A DNA stretch of 64,000 bases, taken from Parasedimentitalea psychrophila. Its GTDB lineage: Bacteria > Pseudomonadota > Alphaproteobacteria > Rhodobacterales > Rhodobacteraceae. Positions 24,951-34,060 of this stretch are shown one piece after another. The notes under the pieces are model-generated. The model was not told the DNA's origin. It made no database searches and saw only the letters and a program-made list of their open reading frames with translations. The stretch is taken from positions 2,875,501-2,939,500 of the forward strand of contig NZ_CP127247.1 of the NCBI RefSeq assembly GCF_030285785.1, read 5' to 3'. Within the stretch, counting starts at the first letter, position 1. Each line of letters opens with the position of its first letter. Both the position numbers and the translations under genes were made by a program.

Positions 24951-25484
24951 GTGAATGTGAGCACTTTACCCGGCGAAATCGGGGCAGGGGTGACCTTTAA
25001 GGTTACTGCTTGCCTGCCTGTTTACCCTGCCCCGGATTGGTCGATTGACCTGATCCTGCGCGGTCCCAGCCAGATTGATATTAGCAGCGTCAGCAATTTT
25101 GAGAATCACGAGCTGCGCGCCGCTGCCTCTGTCACCAAGGGCTGGAAACCGGGGCGATATCGCTATGAGATCCGGGCCAGCAGCGACGGCGATGTGGTCA
25201 CAGTTGAGACTGGTGAAGTCAAAATAGCACCTGATCTGGCGGCGCAAGTCGAGGGCTATGACGGGCGCGACCATGTGCGCCGGGTTCTCGATGCCATTGA
25301 GGCGGTGATCGAGAACCGGGCGACCATCGATCAGCAGCACTACCAGATCAACAACCGCTCGCTGACCCGGACGCCGATGTCTGATCTTTTGAAACTGCGT
25401 GACAAGTACCGCGCCGAGCTGGCGGGGCAGAAACGCGCCCGCCGGGGTGGCGGGCTTGGTCCTCGATACAAGGTGCGGTTCTGA
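24951..25484 (+). CDS. Head-tail joining protein (gpW-like C-terminus)
   Basis: 177 residues from GTG 24951. The C-terminal part NRSLTRTPMSDLLKLRDKYR matches gpW-type head-completion proteins; the N-terminal ~90 residues add a beta-rich domain (WSIDLILRGPSQIDISSVSN). Placement between large terminase and portal fits lambda order. Stop overlaps the portal start. Confidence 0.65.
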   Translation: MNVSTLPGEIGAGVTFKVTACLPVYPAPDWSIDLILRGPSQIDISSVSNFENHELRAAASVTKGWKPGRYRYEIRASSDGDVVTVETGEVKIAPDLAAQVEGYDGRDHVRRVLDAIEAVIENRATIDQQHYQINNRSLTRTPMSDLLKLRDKYRAELAGQKRARRGGGLGPRYKVRF

Positions 25485-27085
25485 TGTTTGGCAAGCTGTT
25501 TTCGCGATCCGCCCCAGTGCAGGAGGCGACGGCCCGCAAGACCCCGCCAATGCTGGCTCGCCAGCGCCGGTCTGGGCGCACCCGCAATTTCGACGCGGGG
25601 CAGAATGACCGGCTCACCAGTGGCTGGACAAATACCCCGCTGCCTGCGGATCAGATCATTCGCCGGAACTGGCGCACCCTAGTGGCGCGGTCTCGCGAGC
25701 AGGCCGCCAACAACCCATATGGCAAAGCCTTCCAGCGCAGTGCGCGCCGCAACATCGTTGGTCAACAGGGGCTGGTGCTGCAAGCCAGCAGCAAGGATGG
25801 CAGCAGCGGCACGCTGGATCAGGGCGCCAATCGCGCCATTGAACGGGCCTGGAAGTCCTGGTGCAAGGCGCAGAATTGCGATGTGACCGGGCGCCGGTCT
25901 TTCCGCCAGATCCAGAAAGAGCTGATCAACGGTTGTGTCACCGACGGCGAATTCATGGTGCGTTTTGTTTATGGACGGGACGCCGGGCCATGGGGCTTTG
26001 CCCTGCAGGTGCTGGACCCTATGCGCTGCCCGGTGGACTTGGACGAGGAAAAACGCCCTGGTGGTGGGTTTATCCGGGCGGGCATTGAGTACACCAAGCT
26101 TGGCCGACCCATTGCCTATTACTTCACCACGCTAAGCCCGAATGAGGCTGACTATAACTATGGTGGCCGTGGTTTTGTAAAAGTGCCGGCCGATGAGATC
26201 GTTCATTGGTTTGAGGCTGATATCGTGGGGCAAAAACGGGGCCTGCCCTGGATGGCCACTGCCCTGTGGCGCATGCACCAGCTGGGTGAATTTGAAAAGT
26301 CAGCCTTGGTTGCGGCTCGTGACGGCGCCAACCGGCAAGGGTTTATCGCTTGGGAAGATGGCCGTGGGCCCGATCTTACCGAAGATGAAGCAGAAGAGGG
26401 CATCGAGATCGAGAGCGAGCCGGGTATTTATCAAAGCATACCAGGTGGCGCGAAGATTGTTGACAGCAATTCCCAGTATCCCAACGGCGAAATGGCGGTG
26501 TTCTCCAAGCATATGCTGCGGGGTGTCGCCAGCGGCTTAGGTGTTGCTTACAACGATCTGTCCAATGACCTTGAGGGCGTGAACTTTTCCAGCATTCGCC
26601 ACGGCATGCTGGCAGAGCGGGACCATTGGAAAGAGCTGCAGGAGAGCCTGATCGAGAGCTTTGCTCTGCCGGTTTATGAGCGCTGGCTTTCCTTTGCTCT
26701 GCTGGGTGGTCGCATCACGCTTGAGAACGGCTCACCTCTGCCAGCGGCCAAGCGGCAGAAGTTCATGGATGTGCAATTCCAACCTCGGCGCTGGGAATGG
26801 ATCGACCCGGCCAAGGATGTGAAAGCCGACGTTGAGGCGATGGACAACCTGATCAAATCGCACGGCCAGGTGATCCGCGAACGCGGGCGAGATCCCCAGG
26901 ACGTCTATGCCGAGATCGCAGCCGACATTGAGGGCATGCGTGCCGCAGGCATCTCGGAAGACATCATCACCGCAGTCATGACAGGAAAACTCAAAGGAGG
27001 GCAGGGCAATGGCCAGCAAGGCAGTACCCCCCAAACCGGAACCCCCGGTGAAGACAACGAAGACGGAAACAACGCGGGCGACTGA
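25484..27085 (+). CDS. Portal protein (lambda family)
   Basis: 533 residues. The N-terminus ARSREQAANNPYGKAFQRSA and ARRNIVGQQGLVLQ, the centre FMVRFVYGRDAGPWGFALQV and DEIVHWFEADIVGQKRGLPW, and the motif GVAYNDLSNDLEGVNFSS are typical of lambda-type portals. It forms the DNA entry ring of the head. The last 77 bases overlap the capsid gene in another frame. Confidence 0.92.
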   Translation: MFGKLFSRSAPVQEATARKTPPMLARQRRSGRTRNFDAGQNDRLTSGWTNTPLPADQIIRRNWRTLVARSREQAANNPYGKAFQRSARRNIVGQQGLVLQASSKDGSSGTLDQGANRAIERAWKSWCKAQNCDVTGRRSFRQIQKELINGCVTDGEFMVRFVYGRDAGPWGFALQVLDPMRCPVDLDEEKRPGGGFIRAGIEYTKLGRPIAYYFTTLSPNEADYNYGGRGFVKVPADEIVHWFEADIVGQKRGLPWMATALWRMHQLGEFEKSALVAARDGANRQGFIAWEDGRGPDLTEDEAEEGIEIESEPGIYQSIPGGAKIVDSNSQYPNGEMAVFSKHMLRGVASGLGVAYNDLSNDLEGVNFSSIRHGMLAERDHWKELQESLIESFALPVYERWLSFALLGGRITLENGSPLPAAKRQKFMDVQFQPRRWEWIDPAKDVKADVEAMDNLIKSHGQVIRERGRDPQDVYAEIAADIEGMRAAGISEDIITAVMTGKLKGGQGNGQQGSTPQTGTPGEDNEDGNNAGD

Positions 27086-29108
27086 ATTGATTGGCCGGTC
27101 GCTGACCCGAGACATCACACCAGAACAGATCAACGCAGGTGAGCAGGGCGCCAGCCGTGGGCTGTTGCGGACTGTTGAGGTTGGCGCCATCGATGAAGCG
27201 GCGCGCACAGTAGAGCTGGCCTTTTCCAGCACCACGCCCGTGTTGCGCTGGTTTGGCGAGGAAGTGCTGTCGCACAAGCGCAAGGCGGTGAAGCTGCAGC
27301 GCCTGAATGACGGCGGCGCGGTCCTGGTTGGCCATGACTGGGACGATCAGGTTGGTGTCGTTGAAAAAGCCCGCGTTGATAGCGACCAGATGGGGCGTGC
27401 GGTTGTCCGGTTTGGCAACAGCCCCCGGGCGCAAGAGATCTTTCAGGACATTGTCGATGGAATCCGGCGCCATGTGTCGGTGGGCTACACGGTCAGCAAG
27501 ATCGAGGAAGAGGTGCGGGAGGGGCGGCCAAACCTGGTGACGATCACCGAATGGGAACCCTACGAGATTTCTATCGTGTCGGTGCCCGCTGACCAGAGCG
27601 TTGGTGTGGGGCGGGGTGCGGAAAATCCGCCAGAGGGAAGTGGCGCGCCTGCAGGGCAAACTGCGGGGAATGATACGGGCGCGGATGGCTTGCCCGCTGA
27701 TACTCAACAGAGGGAACTCAAGATGAACACCATCATTACCCGCGATGCCAAGGGCGATAAGGTTCGGGCCAAAGTGGATGAAAACGGCGAAATCGTCGAA
27801 ATTATTGAAGTGCTCGAACGCGCTAATCCAGGTGTTGGTAGCGATGTTGAGGCCGCTGCTGTGATCCGTGGTCGTGAGCAGGAGCAGACCCGCGTTCGTG
27901 AGTTGACCGAACTGGGTGCGGCCTATGACGCTGGCGATCTGGCCATGCGGATGATCACAGAAGGCAAAGGCGTCGAGGACATGACGCGCGATCTGAACGA
28001 CCATTTGCACCAGCGCAGCACTCAACGTCACCTGTCTGATAACAGCGACATTGGCCTGACCGATGCCGAGGCCGGGCAGTTCTCCTTTATCCGGGCCATG
28101 CGCGCTTTGGCTGACCCGACCAATCGTCGCGCCCAAGAGGCCGCGGCATTTGAATTTGAAGCCTCTGATGCAGCTGCCCAGAAAATGGGCCGGGATGCAC
28201 AAGGTGTCATGGTGCCGACCGAGGTTCTGACCCGTGCGCTGAACACTGATAGCAGTGGTTCCAGTGCTGGTGATACTGGTGGGTTTTCGGTTGGCTCTCC
28301 TCTGTTGGCGCAGAGCTTTATCGAAATGCTGCGCAATCGCGCTGTGCTGATGCGCCTTGCCACACCGCTTGGTGGGCTGACCGGCAACCCTGATATTCCA
28401 ACGCAGGAATCGGGTGCCTCAGGGTACTGGATCGGTGAAAACGATGATGCGCCGGAAGATATCCTTGGTCTGGGTCAGCGTCAGATGAGCCCCAAGACCG
28501 TGGCGGCCTATTCGGAAATCACCCGCCGCACCCTGAAACAATCCAGCCTGGATGTTGAAGCCCTGGTGCGCCGTGACCTTGCATCGGCTCTGGCACTGAC
28601 TATCGACCGAGCCGGGTTCTACGGGTCTGGTGCGGGAAATGAGCCGCTGGGGATCAAGAACACCAATGGCGTGAACGCCATCGACTTTGCAGGGGCGGCA
28701 TCTGGCGGCGGCGTCGCGCTGCCGACCTGGAGCGAAGTGATCCAGATGGAGACTGAAATCTCGGCGGACAATGCCGATGTCAATTCGATGGCTTATGCGT
28801 TTAACGCCCGTATGCGGGGGCACTTCAAGAGCACAGAGAAATTCGCGAGCACCAGCGGCCAACCCATCTGGGAAAACGGTAACTCTGTGAACGGCTACCG
28901 GCCCGAGGTGACCAACCAGATTGCAAACGGCGATCTGTTCTTTGGTAATTTTGCAGACTTGATCCTTGGCATGTGGGGCGGCCTCGACATCACCGTTGAT
29001 CCGTACACCGGCAGCAAGAAAGGCCGCCTGCGGATTGTGACGATGCAGGATGTGGACTTTGTGATCCGTCATGCTGCGAGCTTCTGCTACGGCTCCGACG
29101 CCTCCTAA
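27009..29108 (+). CDS. Prohead protease-major capsid fusion (HK97 fold)
   Basis: 699 residues. Residues ~1-215 form an HK97/U35-type prohead protease (TRDITPE, ALVLVGHDWDD-like H in VLVGHDWDDQ, then VDGIRRHVSVGYTVSKIEEE with the serine, and EWEPYEISIVSVPAD). Residues ~240-699 form an HK97-type capsid: a coiled delta region (REQEQTRVRELTELGAAYDA), GGFSVGSPLLAQSFIEMLRN, GLTGNPDIPTQESG and MAYAFNARMRGHFKSTEKF. The ATG at 27009 has a strong AAGGAGG. An internal ATG at 27723 has GAGGGA upstream and would give capsid alone. Confidence 0.9.
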   Translation: MASKAVPPKPEPPVKTTKTETTRATELIGRSLTRDITPEQINAGEQGASRGLLRTVEVGAIDEAARTVELAFSSTTPVLRWFGEEVLSHKRKAVKLQRLNDGGAVLVGHDWDDQVGVVEKARVDSDQMGRAVVRFGNSPRAQEIFQDIVDGIRRHVSVGYTVSKIEEEVREGRPNLVTITEWEPYEISIVSVPADQSVGVGRGAENPPEGSGAPAGQTAGNDTGADGLPADTQQRELKMNTIITRDAKGDKVRAKVDENGEIVEIIEVLERANPGVGSDVEAAAVIRGREQEQTRVRELTELGAAYDAGDLAMRMITEGKGVEDMTRDLNDHLHQRSTQRHLSDNSDIGLTDAEAGQFSFIRAMRALADPTNRRAQEAAAFEFEASDAAAQKMGRDAQGVMVPTEVLTRALNTDSSGSSAGDTGGFSVGSPLLAQSFIEMLRNRAVLMRLATPLGGLTGNPDIPTQESGASGYWIGENDDAPEDILGLGQRQMSPKTVAAYSEITRRTLKQSSLDVEALVRRDLASALALTIDRAGFYGSGAGNEPLGIKNTNGVNAIDFAGAASGGGVALPTWSEVIQMETEISADNADVNSMAYAFNARMRGHFKSTEKFASTSGQPIWENGNSVNGYRPEVTNQIANGDLFFGNFADLILGMWGGLDITVDPYTGSKKGRLRIVTMQDVDFVIRHAASFCYGSDAS

Positions 29109-29128
29109 GCTGCTGGGTTGAAAACTCT

Positions 29129-29155
29129 GGCGGGCTGAACCGGCCCGCCGCTTTA
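29129..29155 (+). terminator. Rho-independent terminator after the capsid gene
   Basis: GGCGGGC (29129-29135) pairs with GCCCGCC (29143-29149), followed by GCTTTATCT. It lies 20 bases after the capsid stop and could tune capsid relative to downstream genes. Confidence 0.55.
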
Positions 29156-29178
29156 TCTGTCAAAACAGAGGACACAGA

Positions 29179-29388
29179 ATGTCAAAAACATCCGATTATA
29201 CAGTCACCAGCTCGTTTGTCTGGGACAAGAAGATCATGAAACCAGGCAATCCGATTGCCTTGACTGACACGCAGGCCGCACCGCTGAAAGCCCGGGGTAA
29301 GGTTGAACCGGGCAAGCCACCAGCAAAGAAAGCACCCGCCAAAACCGCCGCCAAACCGGCCGCCAAAACTGAGGGCGGCAAGGACTGA
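29179..29388 (+). CDS. Small phage head protein with Lys/Ala/Pro-rich tail
   Basis: 69 residues. The first half (YTVTSSFVWDKKIMKPGNPI) is compact and the tail (KKAPAKTAAKPAAKT) is histone-H1-like and probably flexible. Position after the capsid suggests a head-completion or decoration role, not proven. Stop and next start overlap (TGATG). Confidence 0.55.
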   Translation: MSKTSDYTVTSSFVWDKKIMKPGNPIALTDTQAAPLKARGKVEPGKPPAKKAPAKTAAKPAAKTEGGKD

Positions 29389-29699
29389 TGTCTGCCCCAC
29401 CTTGGGAAAATCCTGACGCCTTCCTGCAGCTTGACGATTTCGCCCTTGAGGCGATGGTCACGCCGCAGGGGGGCGTTTCCCGTTTGATCCGGGGCATCTT
29501 TGACGAGCCCTATCTGAATGCCCAACTGGGAGAATATGATGCGGATGTCGTTGATCCGCGCCTGACCTGCAAGGCTGCTGATGTGGCTGATCTGGCGGCT
29601 AAGGACGCGGTTCAGATTGATGGGACCCCCTATTACCTGCTGACCGGGCCGCAGGCTGACGGCACCGGCTTTGCGGTGCTGCGCCTGGCGAAAGGGTAG
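29388..29699 (+). CDS. Head-tail attachment protein (gpFII-like)
   Basis: 103 residues. ALEAMVTPQGGVSRLIRGIF followed by VDPRLTCKAADVADL and IDGTPYYLLTGPQADGTGFA is typical of the short beta-rich head-tail connectors of lambda gpFII type. It lies directly after the head genes. Confidence 0.65.
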   Translation: MSAPPWENPDAFLQLDDFALEAMVTPQGGVSRLIRGIFDEPYLNAQLGEYDADVVDPRLTCKAADVADLAAKDAVQIDGTPYYLLTGPQADGTGFAVLRLAKG

Positions 29700-29703
29700 A
29701 TAG

Positions 29704-30255
29704 ATGCTGGCGTTTGACTTTGACACGAGCGAGATGAAACAGATCGCTGATGAGTTCGATGCCAGCGAAAAAGATCTGCGGCATGCCTATTCCCGTGCTC
29801 TGCGGCGCACCGCGTCCACCATGAAAACCCGGGGCCGCAAGGGGCTGCGCACTGAGCTGGGGCTGCGCAGCGCCGCCGAGCTGCGCAAGCGTCTGCAAGG
29901 ATTTAGGTTCAAGCGTGGCAAGGCGATGGGCGAGGTCCGCATGTGGTTTGGTTTGAACGATATGCGGGTATCGGCGTTCAAAGGTCGCGCCACCCGCACC
30001 GGCGCCGGGGCCTCATTTGCCGGGCAAGATTTTGACGGTGCATTTGTTGGACGAAACGCAAAGGGGCGGCAAACGGTCATGCGGCGCGTCTCCAAATCCC
30101 GCTGGCCGGTCAAAGAGGAGCGCATGGCCATTGAGGACAAGGCGCAGATCTACATTGAAGACGAGGTTTTCGATGAGATCGAAGAGGTGTTTTTCAAGAA
30201 TTTCCGCGCTGAGGTGCGATCACGGACGCTCTATCGCGTTGGCAAAAGGGACTGA
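29704..30255 (+). CDS. Minor tail protein Z-like
   Basis: 183 residues. YSRALRRTASTMKTRGRKGL, then LRSAAELRKRLQGFRFKRGK, VRMWFGLNDMRVSAFKG and GAFVGRNAKGRQTVMRR match the lambda gpZ / minor tail Z family, which helps terminate and join the tail. Rich in basic residues. Confidence 0.7.
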   Translation: MLAFDFDTSEMKQIADEFDASEKDLRHAYSRALRRTASTMKTRGRKGLRTELGLRSAAELRKRLQGFRFKRGKAMGEVRMWFGLNDMRVSAFKGRATRTGAGASFAGQDFDGAFVGRNAKGRQTVMRRVSKSRWPVKEERMAIEDKAQIYIEDEVFDEIEEVFFKNFRAEVRSRTLYRVGKRD

Positions 30256-30257
30256 GC

Positions 30258-30791
30258 ATGGCGGATAATATCGACCTGGACCAGCTGCACGATGCAATCC
30301 TGACCAGGATCAGAGAGCAGTTTCCCGACCTGCAAACCGTCGAGGATTACGGCGCTGACCGCAAAGACCTTTTGATGCCTGCGGTGTTGCTCGAGCTGGT
30401 CGACATGGAAGCGGACCCGGATAGTGACCCAGGCACCGAACAGCTGGCGGTGGTGACCAAATGGGCCGCGCGGGTGGTTTTTTCTTTCCGGCAGGAAAAC
30501 CTCAAACGGGAGATCCGCAAACTGGCGGGGGCTCTTGGTGTCTTGGTGCATGACAATCGCTGGGGCCAGTCCGTGAACCCGGCAAAGGTCACCGTGATCG
30601 GGCCTGACGCTTTTGACCCGGCCTTTGACAATTTTGAGGTCTGGGCGGTTGAATGGGATCAGCAGGTTGATCTGGGCGCAAGCGTCTGGACCGGCGAGGG
30701 GGTCACGCCGGAGCGTGTGATGGTGGGCTATTCGCCTGATACAGGACCCGGCCAAGATGGCGCATATACAGAGCTGGACAGCACCGCATGA
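30258..30791 (+). CDS. Phage tail-completion-type protein
   Basis: 177 residues (LDQLHDAILTRIREQFPDLQ, LLMPAVLLELVDMEADPDSD). It resembles Gp37/tail-completion-like proteins that lie between Z-type and baseplate genes, with a clear fold-like alternation but no motif that settles the family. The ATGA overlap with gpV supports co-translation. Confidence 0.5.
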   Translation: MADNIDLDQLHDAILTRIREQFPDLQTVEDYGADRKDLLMPAVLLELVDMEADPDSDPGTEQLAVVTKWAARVVFSFRQENLKREIRKLAGALGVLVHDNRWGQSVNPAKVTVIGPDAFDPAFDNFEVWAVEWDQQVDLGASVWTGEGVTPERVMVGYSPDTGPGQDGAYTELDSTA

Positions 30792-31213
30792 CTTACGCTG
30801 CCAGCAGAAATGAGCAGGCCCGCGAGGGTATCGTGCGATTTGGTGTTGTGACAGCGGTCGATGCCGGGGCCGCACGCGCCAAGGTCAGTTTTGGCGGCGA
30901 CAGCGAAAGCGCTTGGCTGCCCTGGATGGCCGAGCGCGCCGCCGCGATCACAGTCTGGGCGCCAGTCTCCATTGGCGAGCAGGTTGTTGTGCTGTCTGAA
31001 TCGGGGGAAACGTCGCAGGGGGTGATCCTTGGCTCTGTGTTCAGTGATGGAAACCCGGGGGCAGGGTCAAGTGAAACTCTGCACCGCGTCAAAATTGGCG
31101 GCTCCTCGATCACTATCACCGGCTCAGCAATCACCTTGTCCAGCAATGGATCAACCATCGTTGTGGACGCCGGAGGTGTCACCATAAACGGCGCCCGGAT
31201 TGATCAAAACTGA
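30788..31213 (+). CDS. Baseplate assembly protein V (spike)
   Basis: 141 residues. An OB-fold N-terminus (VRFGVVTAVDAGAARAKVSF, WLPWMAERAAAITVW, IGEQVVVLSESGETSQGVIL) and a C-terminal beta-helix stretch (SSITITGSAITLSSNGSTIV) match P2 gpV, the membrane-piercing spike. Followed immediately by a PAAR protein, the usual spike tip. Confidence 0.85.
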   Translation: MTYAASRNEQAREGIVRFGVVTAVDAGAARAKVSFGGDSESAWLPWMAERAAAITVWAPVSIGEQVVVLSESGETSQGVILGSVFSDGNPGAGSSETLHRVKIGGSSITITGSAITLSSNGSTIVVDAGGVTINGARIDQN

Positions 31214-31506
31214 TGCCTGCGGTCACACGAAAAGGAGATAGCTGCACGGGGCATGGAGCCTTTTCTCCACGGGCCAGTACTGGCGGCAGCGGCAATGTGC
31301 TTGCCAATGGTATTTCCGTGCATCGCCAGGGAGACGGCTGGGCAGCCCATTGTATTCCGGGGCCGCTGTGTCATGGCGGCAGCCTTGCCTCCGGCTCCGG
31401 CTCAGTGTCCGCCAATGGTCAACAGTTGGGCCGGATTGGAGAACCGGTCGATTGTAGATCATCGGTTGCGGGCGGGTCAGTTGAGTTTTTGCGGAATGAA
31501 AGGTAG
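31213..31506 (+). CDS. PAAR-domain spike-tip protein
   Basis: 97 residues: RKGDSCTGHGAFSPRAS, NVLANGISVHRQGDGWAAHC, then CHGGSLASGSGSVSANGQQL. Repeated G-x-x-N/S and conserved H/C residues bind metal in PAAR tips. It sharpens the gpV spike. TGATG overlap with gpV. Confidence 0.8.
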   Translation: MPAVTRKGDSCTGHGAFSPRASTGGSGNVLANGISVHRQGDGWAAHCIPGPLCHGGSLASGSGSVSANGQQLGRIGEPVDCRSSVAGGSVEFLRNER

Positions 31507-31549
31507 TGTCTAAATGCCGTAGGACTGTCACAGCGGTTTATAACACGAA

Positions 31550-33244
31550 ATGGATTTTACGATGAGCTTTACAAAGCTAGATGTTCCAGTTTCCGTTCAA
31601 TCCGTAAACAAATTTGTGAGTCTTAATGCGAAACTTTTCGAAGAAACGCTGCGGGATATTCGCAAGATGATAGAGTGGGCGGTAAGGGCGGAGAGAATTG
31701 TAAAAATATATGGACGAGAAGATCGGCAAGGTGGTGATAAATTTAAAAATGTTAGGAAAATAGCGGGCAAGTTTAATTCTTACCACAACGAGAAAAGTAA
31801 TTCACATGGAAGCCTGTGGGAGATTCCGGACATTATAGGTTTTACGGTCGTTGTTTCATATCCATCGGATATTGTTGCCATTTGTAGAATTTTGGACAAA
31901 TTAATCGGACAAGGTTCCATGCGCGCCGATAAAGTTCGAGGGGCTCATGTTGACGATCGCGAAAAAGCGCAAATTGATATTGACCCAGAATATGGTCGTG
32001 TACTCTCCGATCGGGGGTACTTCGCTTGCCACTACAATGTGAGGCAACATTCATACAACGAAGCTACTTCACCGATATGCGAAATTCAAATTAAAACAGC
32101 CATGCATGATGCCTGGGGGGCGAAGACCCATGACTTAATATACAAATCTCCCGCTCCATTTGATCCTAACCTATTGAAAAATTTCGAGGCATTGGGAGAT
32201 GTTCTAGCTCAGATCGATTGGCAAAGCGATCTTTTGAGAGACACGTTAAGCAATGTTTCTAGGGTGAGAAAAAGTAAGAAGAACGCAATCAACGAATGTG
32301 TGATGAGCGACATGTTCGAAGAGGCAATGAGTAGCATTCAGAAGAAATTTAGTAAAACGAAGGATGGCATTGATTTTAAAGAGAGTTTGTCCAAGGTATC
32401 ACTAGATACCTCGTATGAAGAAGTCCGAAAGGTTGAAACCCAAATTATGTCTCTGTCCAATCGGAGCGCCGTAAATTACTCTTTTGAAAACTTTGCTCCG
32501 TTTATTGCACATTATTTTCTGGCTAGAAATGCGAACGACCGGGTGGCTCTCAGAAAAGCAGAGCAGGGGCTGGCTTTGTGGATGGAGAAAATTGAAGATC
32601 CGTTTGAGCAAACTTTTGCTTTCGCAAATGTGGCCCTTTTCAAATTCTTCAGTGGTGATCGACTCGAAGCAATTGACGAAACAGAGGCGGCCGTATCTGT
32701 TTTCAAACACATCAAGGTTCCGGAGGAAAACACAAGGGAATACGAGAAATATTGGAGACGCGGAAACTCGATTTATATATCTCTCGCTTATTATTACGCT
32801 GAAATTATTGGAACACACGATGGGCGACTGGCGGAAGCAAAGATAAACGCTGAAAAGTACCTCGGTCAGAGCCTAGATGCGCGGGCGCGCTTGTCGACCT
32901 GCCCAAACAACGCGCTTGTTTCTGATGATGATCTTCGAGAATGCGTAAATTTCGATCAAACGATGGAGAAGATTTCAGAAGACTTCTTGATTTCACGGGG
33001 GAAGTTGTCCGAGGGAGAGTTGCAAAAACTCACTAATCGTGAAGTAGAGGCAAACTTCCAATGTATTGATTGTGAGTTGTTCGTCCGCACTCAACTCGCT
33101 GATAAAATTTCAGTTATTGAGGAGATTAGAACGAAACTAAATGTCTTGCATGAGGCTCCGCCAGTGAGGATCGCCGCATTGGCGGAGCAATTATTTCAGT
33201 TTCACGACTACTGTCTCAGACAGCGTCTGGCAGAACTAGAATGA
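31550..33244 (+). CDS. RelA/SpoT-domain protein inserted in the baseplate block
   Basis: 564 residues (ATG 31562 is an alternative start). Residues ~50-215 match a RelA/SpoT nucleotidyltransferase domain: SLWEIPDIIGFTVVV (canonical DIVG-x-R-V, here with F), DRGYFACHYNVRQHSYN (canonical GYRSxHY), CEIQIKTAMHDAWGAKTHDL followed by IYK (canonical E-x-QIRT...WA...H...YK). The remaining ~350 residues are helical and unrecognised. Family members make or transfer (p)ppGpp-like alarmones or pyrophosphorylate tRNA. The gene is clearly A+T-rich among G+C-rich tail genes and splits V/PAAR from W. No separate antitoxin gene is seen. A lysogeny-expressed immunity gene is inferred. Confidence 0.75.
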   Translation: MDFTMSFTKLDVPVSVQSVNKFVSLNAKLFEETLRDIRKMIEWAVRAERIVKIYGREDRQGGDKFKNVRKIAGKFNSYHNEKSNSHGSLWEIPDIIGFTVVVSYPSDIVAICRILDKLIGQGSMRADKVRGAHVDDREKAQIDIDPEYGRVLSDRGYFACHYNVRQHSYNEATSPICEIQIKTAMHDAWGAKTHDLIYKSPAPFDPNLLKNFEALGDVLAQIDWQSDLLRDTLSNVSRVRKSKKNAINECVMSDMFEEAMSSIQKKFSKTKDGIDFKESLSKVSLDTSYEEVRKVETQIMSLSNRSAVNYSFENFAPFIAHYFLARNANDRVALRKAEQGLALWMEKIEDPFEQTFAFANVALFKFFSGDRLEAIDETEAAVSVFKHIKVPEENTREYEKYWRRGNSIYISLAYYYAEIIGTHDGRLAEAKINAEKYLGQSLDARARLSTCPNNALVSDDDLRECVNFDQTMEKISEDFLISRGKLSEGELQKLTNREVEANFQCIDCELFVRTQLADKISVIEEIRTKLNVLHEAPPVRIAALAEQLFQFHDYCLRQRLAELE

Positions 33245-33721
33245 TCATTTCCGGGTTGGGTCGTCTTTCCAACCATATGGGTATGTCATTTTGTCTCCTT
33301 TCTAAACCTCAACGTGGGGCCAAGGCCCTATGTTGAGCTTACCATATATTCTACGTGCCACGACATCTTGTGGTCATGGATGAGCGAGTTCACATTTTGC
33401 TCGAGTGTTCCGGCTAATCCGAAGTTCCACTTTAGCCAATGACGCTAAGGTAGGTCAATAATGGCTTTCAACTCTGCAACAATACGTGCGGTCTTTGGCT
33501 TATTGTGTCGAGGCACTCATTTTGAAACGTCAGTCTAAGCGCCGATGGTTGAATTAGCGTTTCCTTTTCTGTCAGTAGTGTCGAGAAGGCAGGTGAATTG
33601 AACTGGACGAAGGTTCGTAAAGTCCGTTGAACAGTCGTAGAGATCACTTGCACGCGTTAGAGTGTCTATGCTGGAAAACCGCCAGAGGTCTCTCCGCTGA
33701 TCCTGTGACCATGATCGCAGC
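33245..33721. other. Noncoding stretch after the RelA/SpoT gene
   Basis: No gene seen. A hairpin at 33308-33337 (CTCAACGTGGGGCC pairing with GGCCCTATGTTGAG, AA loop) may end the upstream transcript although no T-run follows. From 33673 on, the sequence is shared with element C (52071). Confidence 0.5.
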
Positions 33722-34060
33722 ATGAATGGCATTGACGCATCCACTGGTAAAAGCATCTCGGGCCTGGCGCATTTGCGCCAGTCTGTGCGCGATATTCTGA
33801 CCACCCCTATTGGCACCCGGGTGATGCGCCGGGACTATGGCAGCCGGTTGTATCGGCTGGTTGATGCGCCCATGAACGACGCCACCCGCCTGGATATGAT
33901 GGCCGCCACCTATGAGGCGCTCGAGACCTGGGAGCCGCGGTTAACGGTCGATCTGGTGGCGGTGGACATGCTTGAGCCTGGTGGTGTTACCGTCTCAATT
34001 GAGGGGCAATATCTGCCGACAGGCCAGCAAGTCACCCTTGATGGCATTGAGGTGCGCTGA
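33722..34060 (+). CDS. Baseplate assembly protein W (gp25-like)
   Basis: 112 residues: LRQSVRDILTTPIGTRVMRR, DYGSRLYRLVDAPMN, ETWEPRLTVDLVAVD. This is the gp25/gpW lysozyme-like fold of contractile tail baseplates. A disrupted copy lies in element C at 52121-52256. Stop overlaps the J start. Confidence 0.9.
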   Translation: MNGIDASTGKSISGLAHLRQSVRDILTTPIGTRVMRRDYGSRLYRLVDAPMNDATRLDMMAATYEALETWEPRLTVDLVAVDMLEPGGVTVSIEGQYLPTGQQVTLDGIEVR

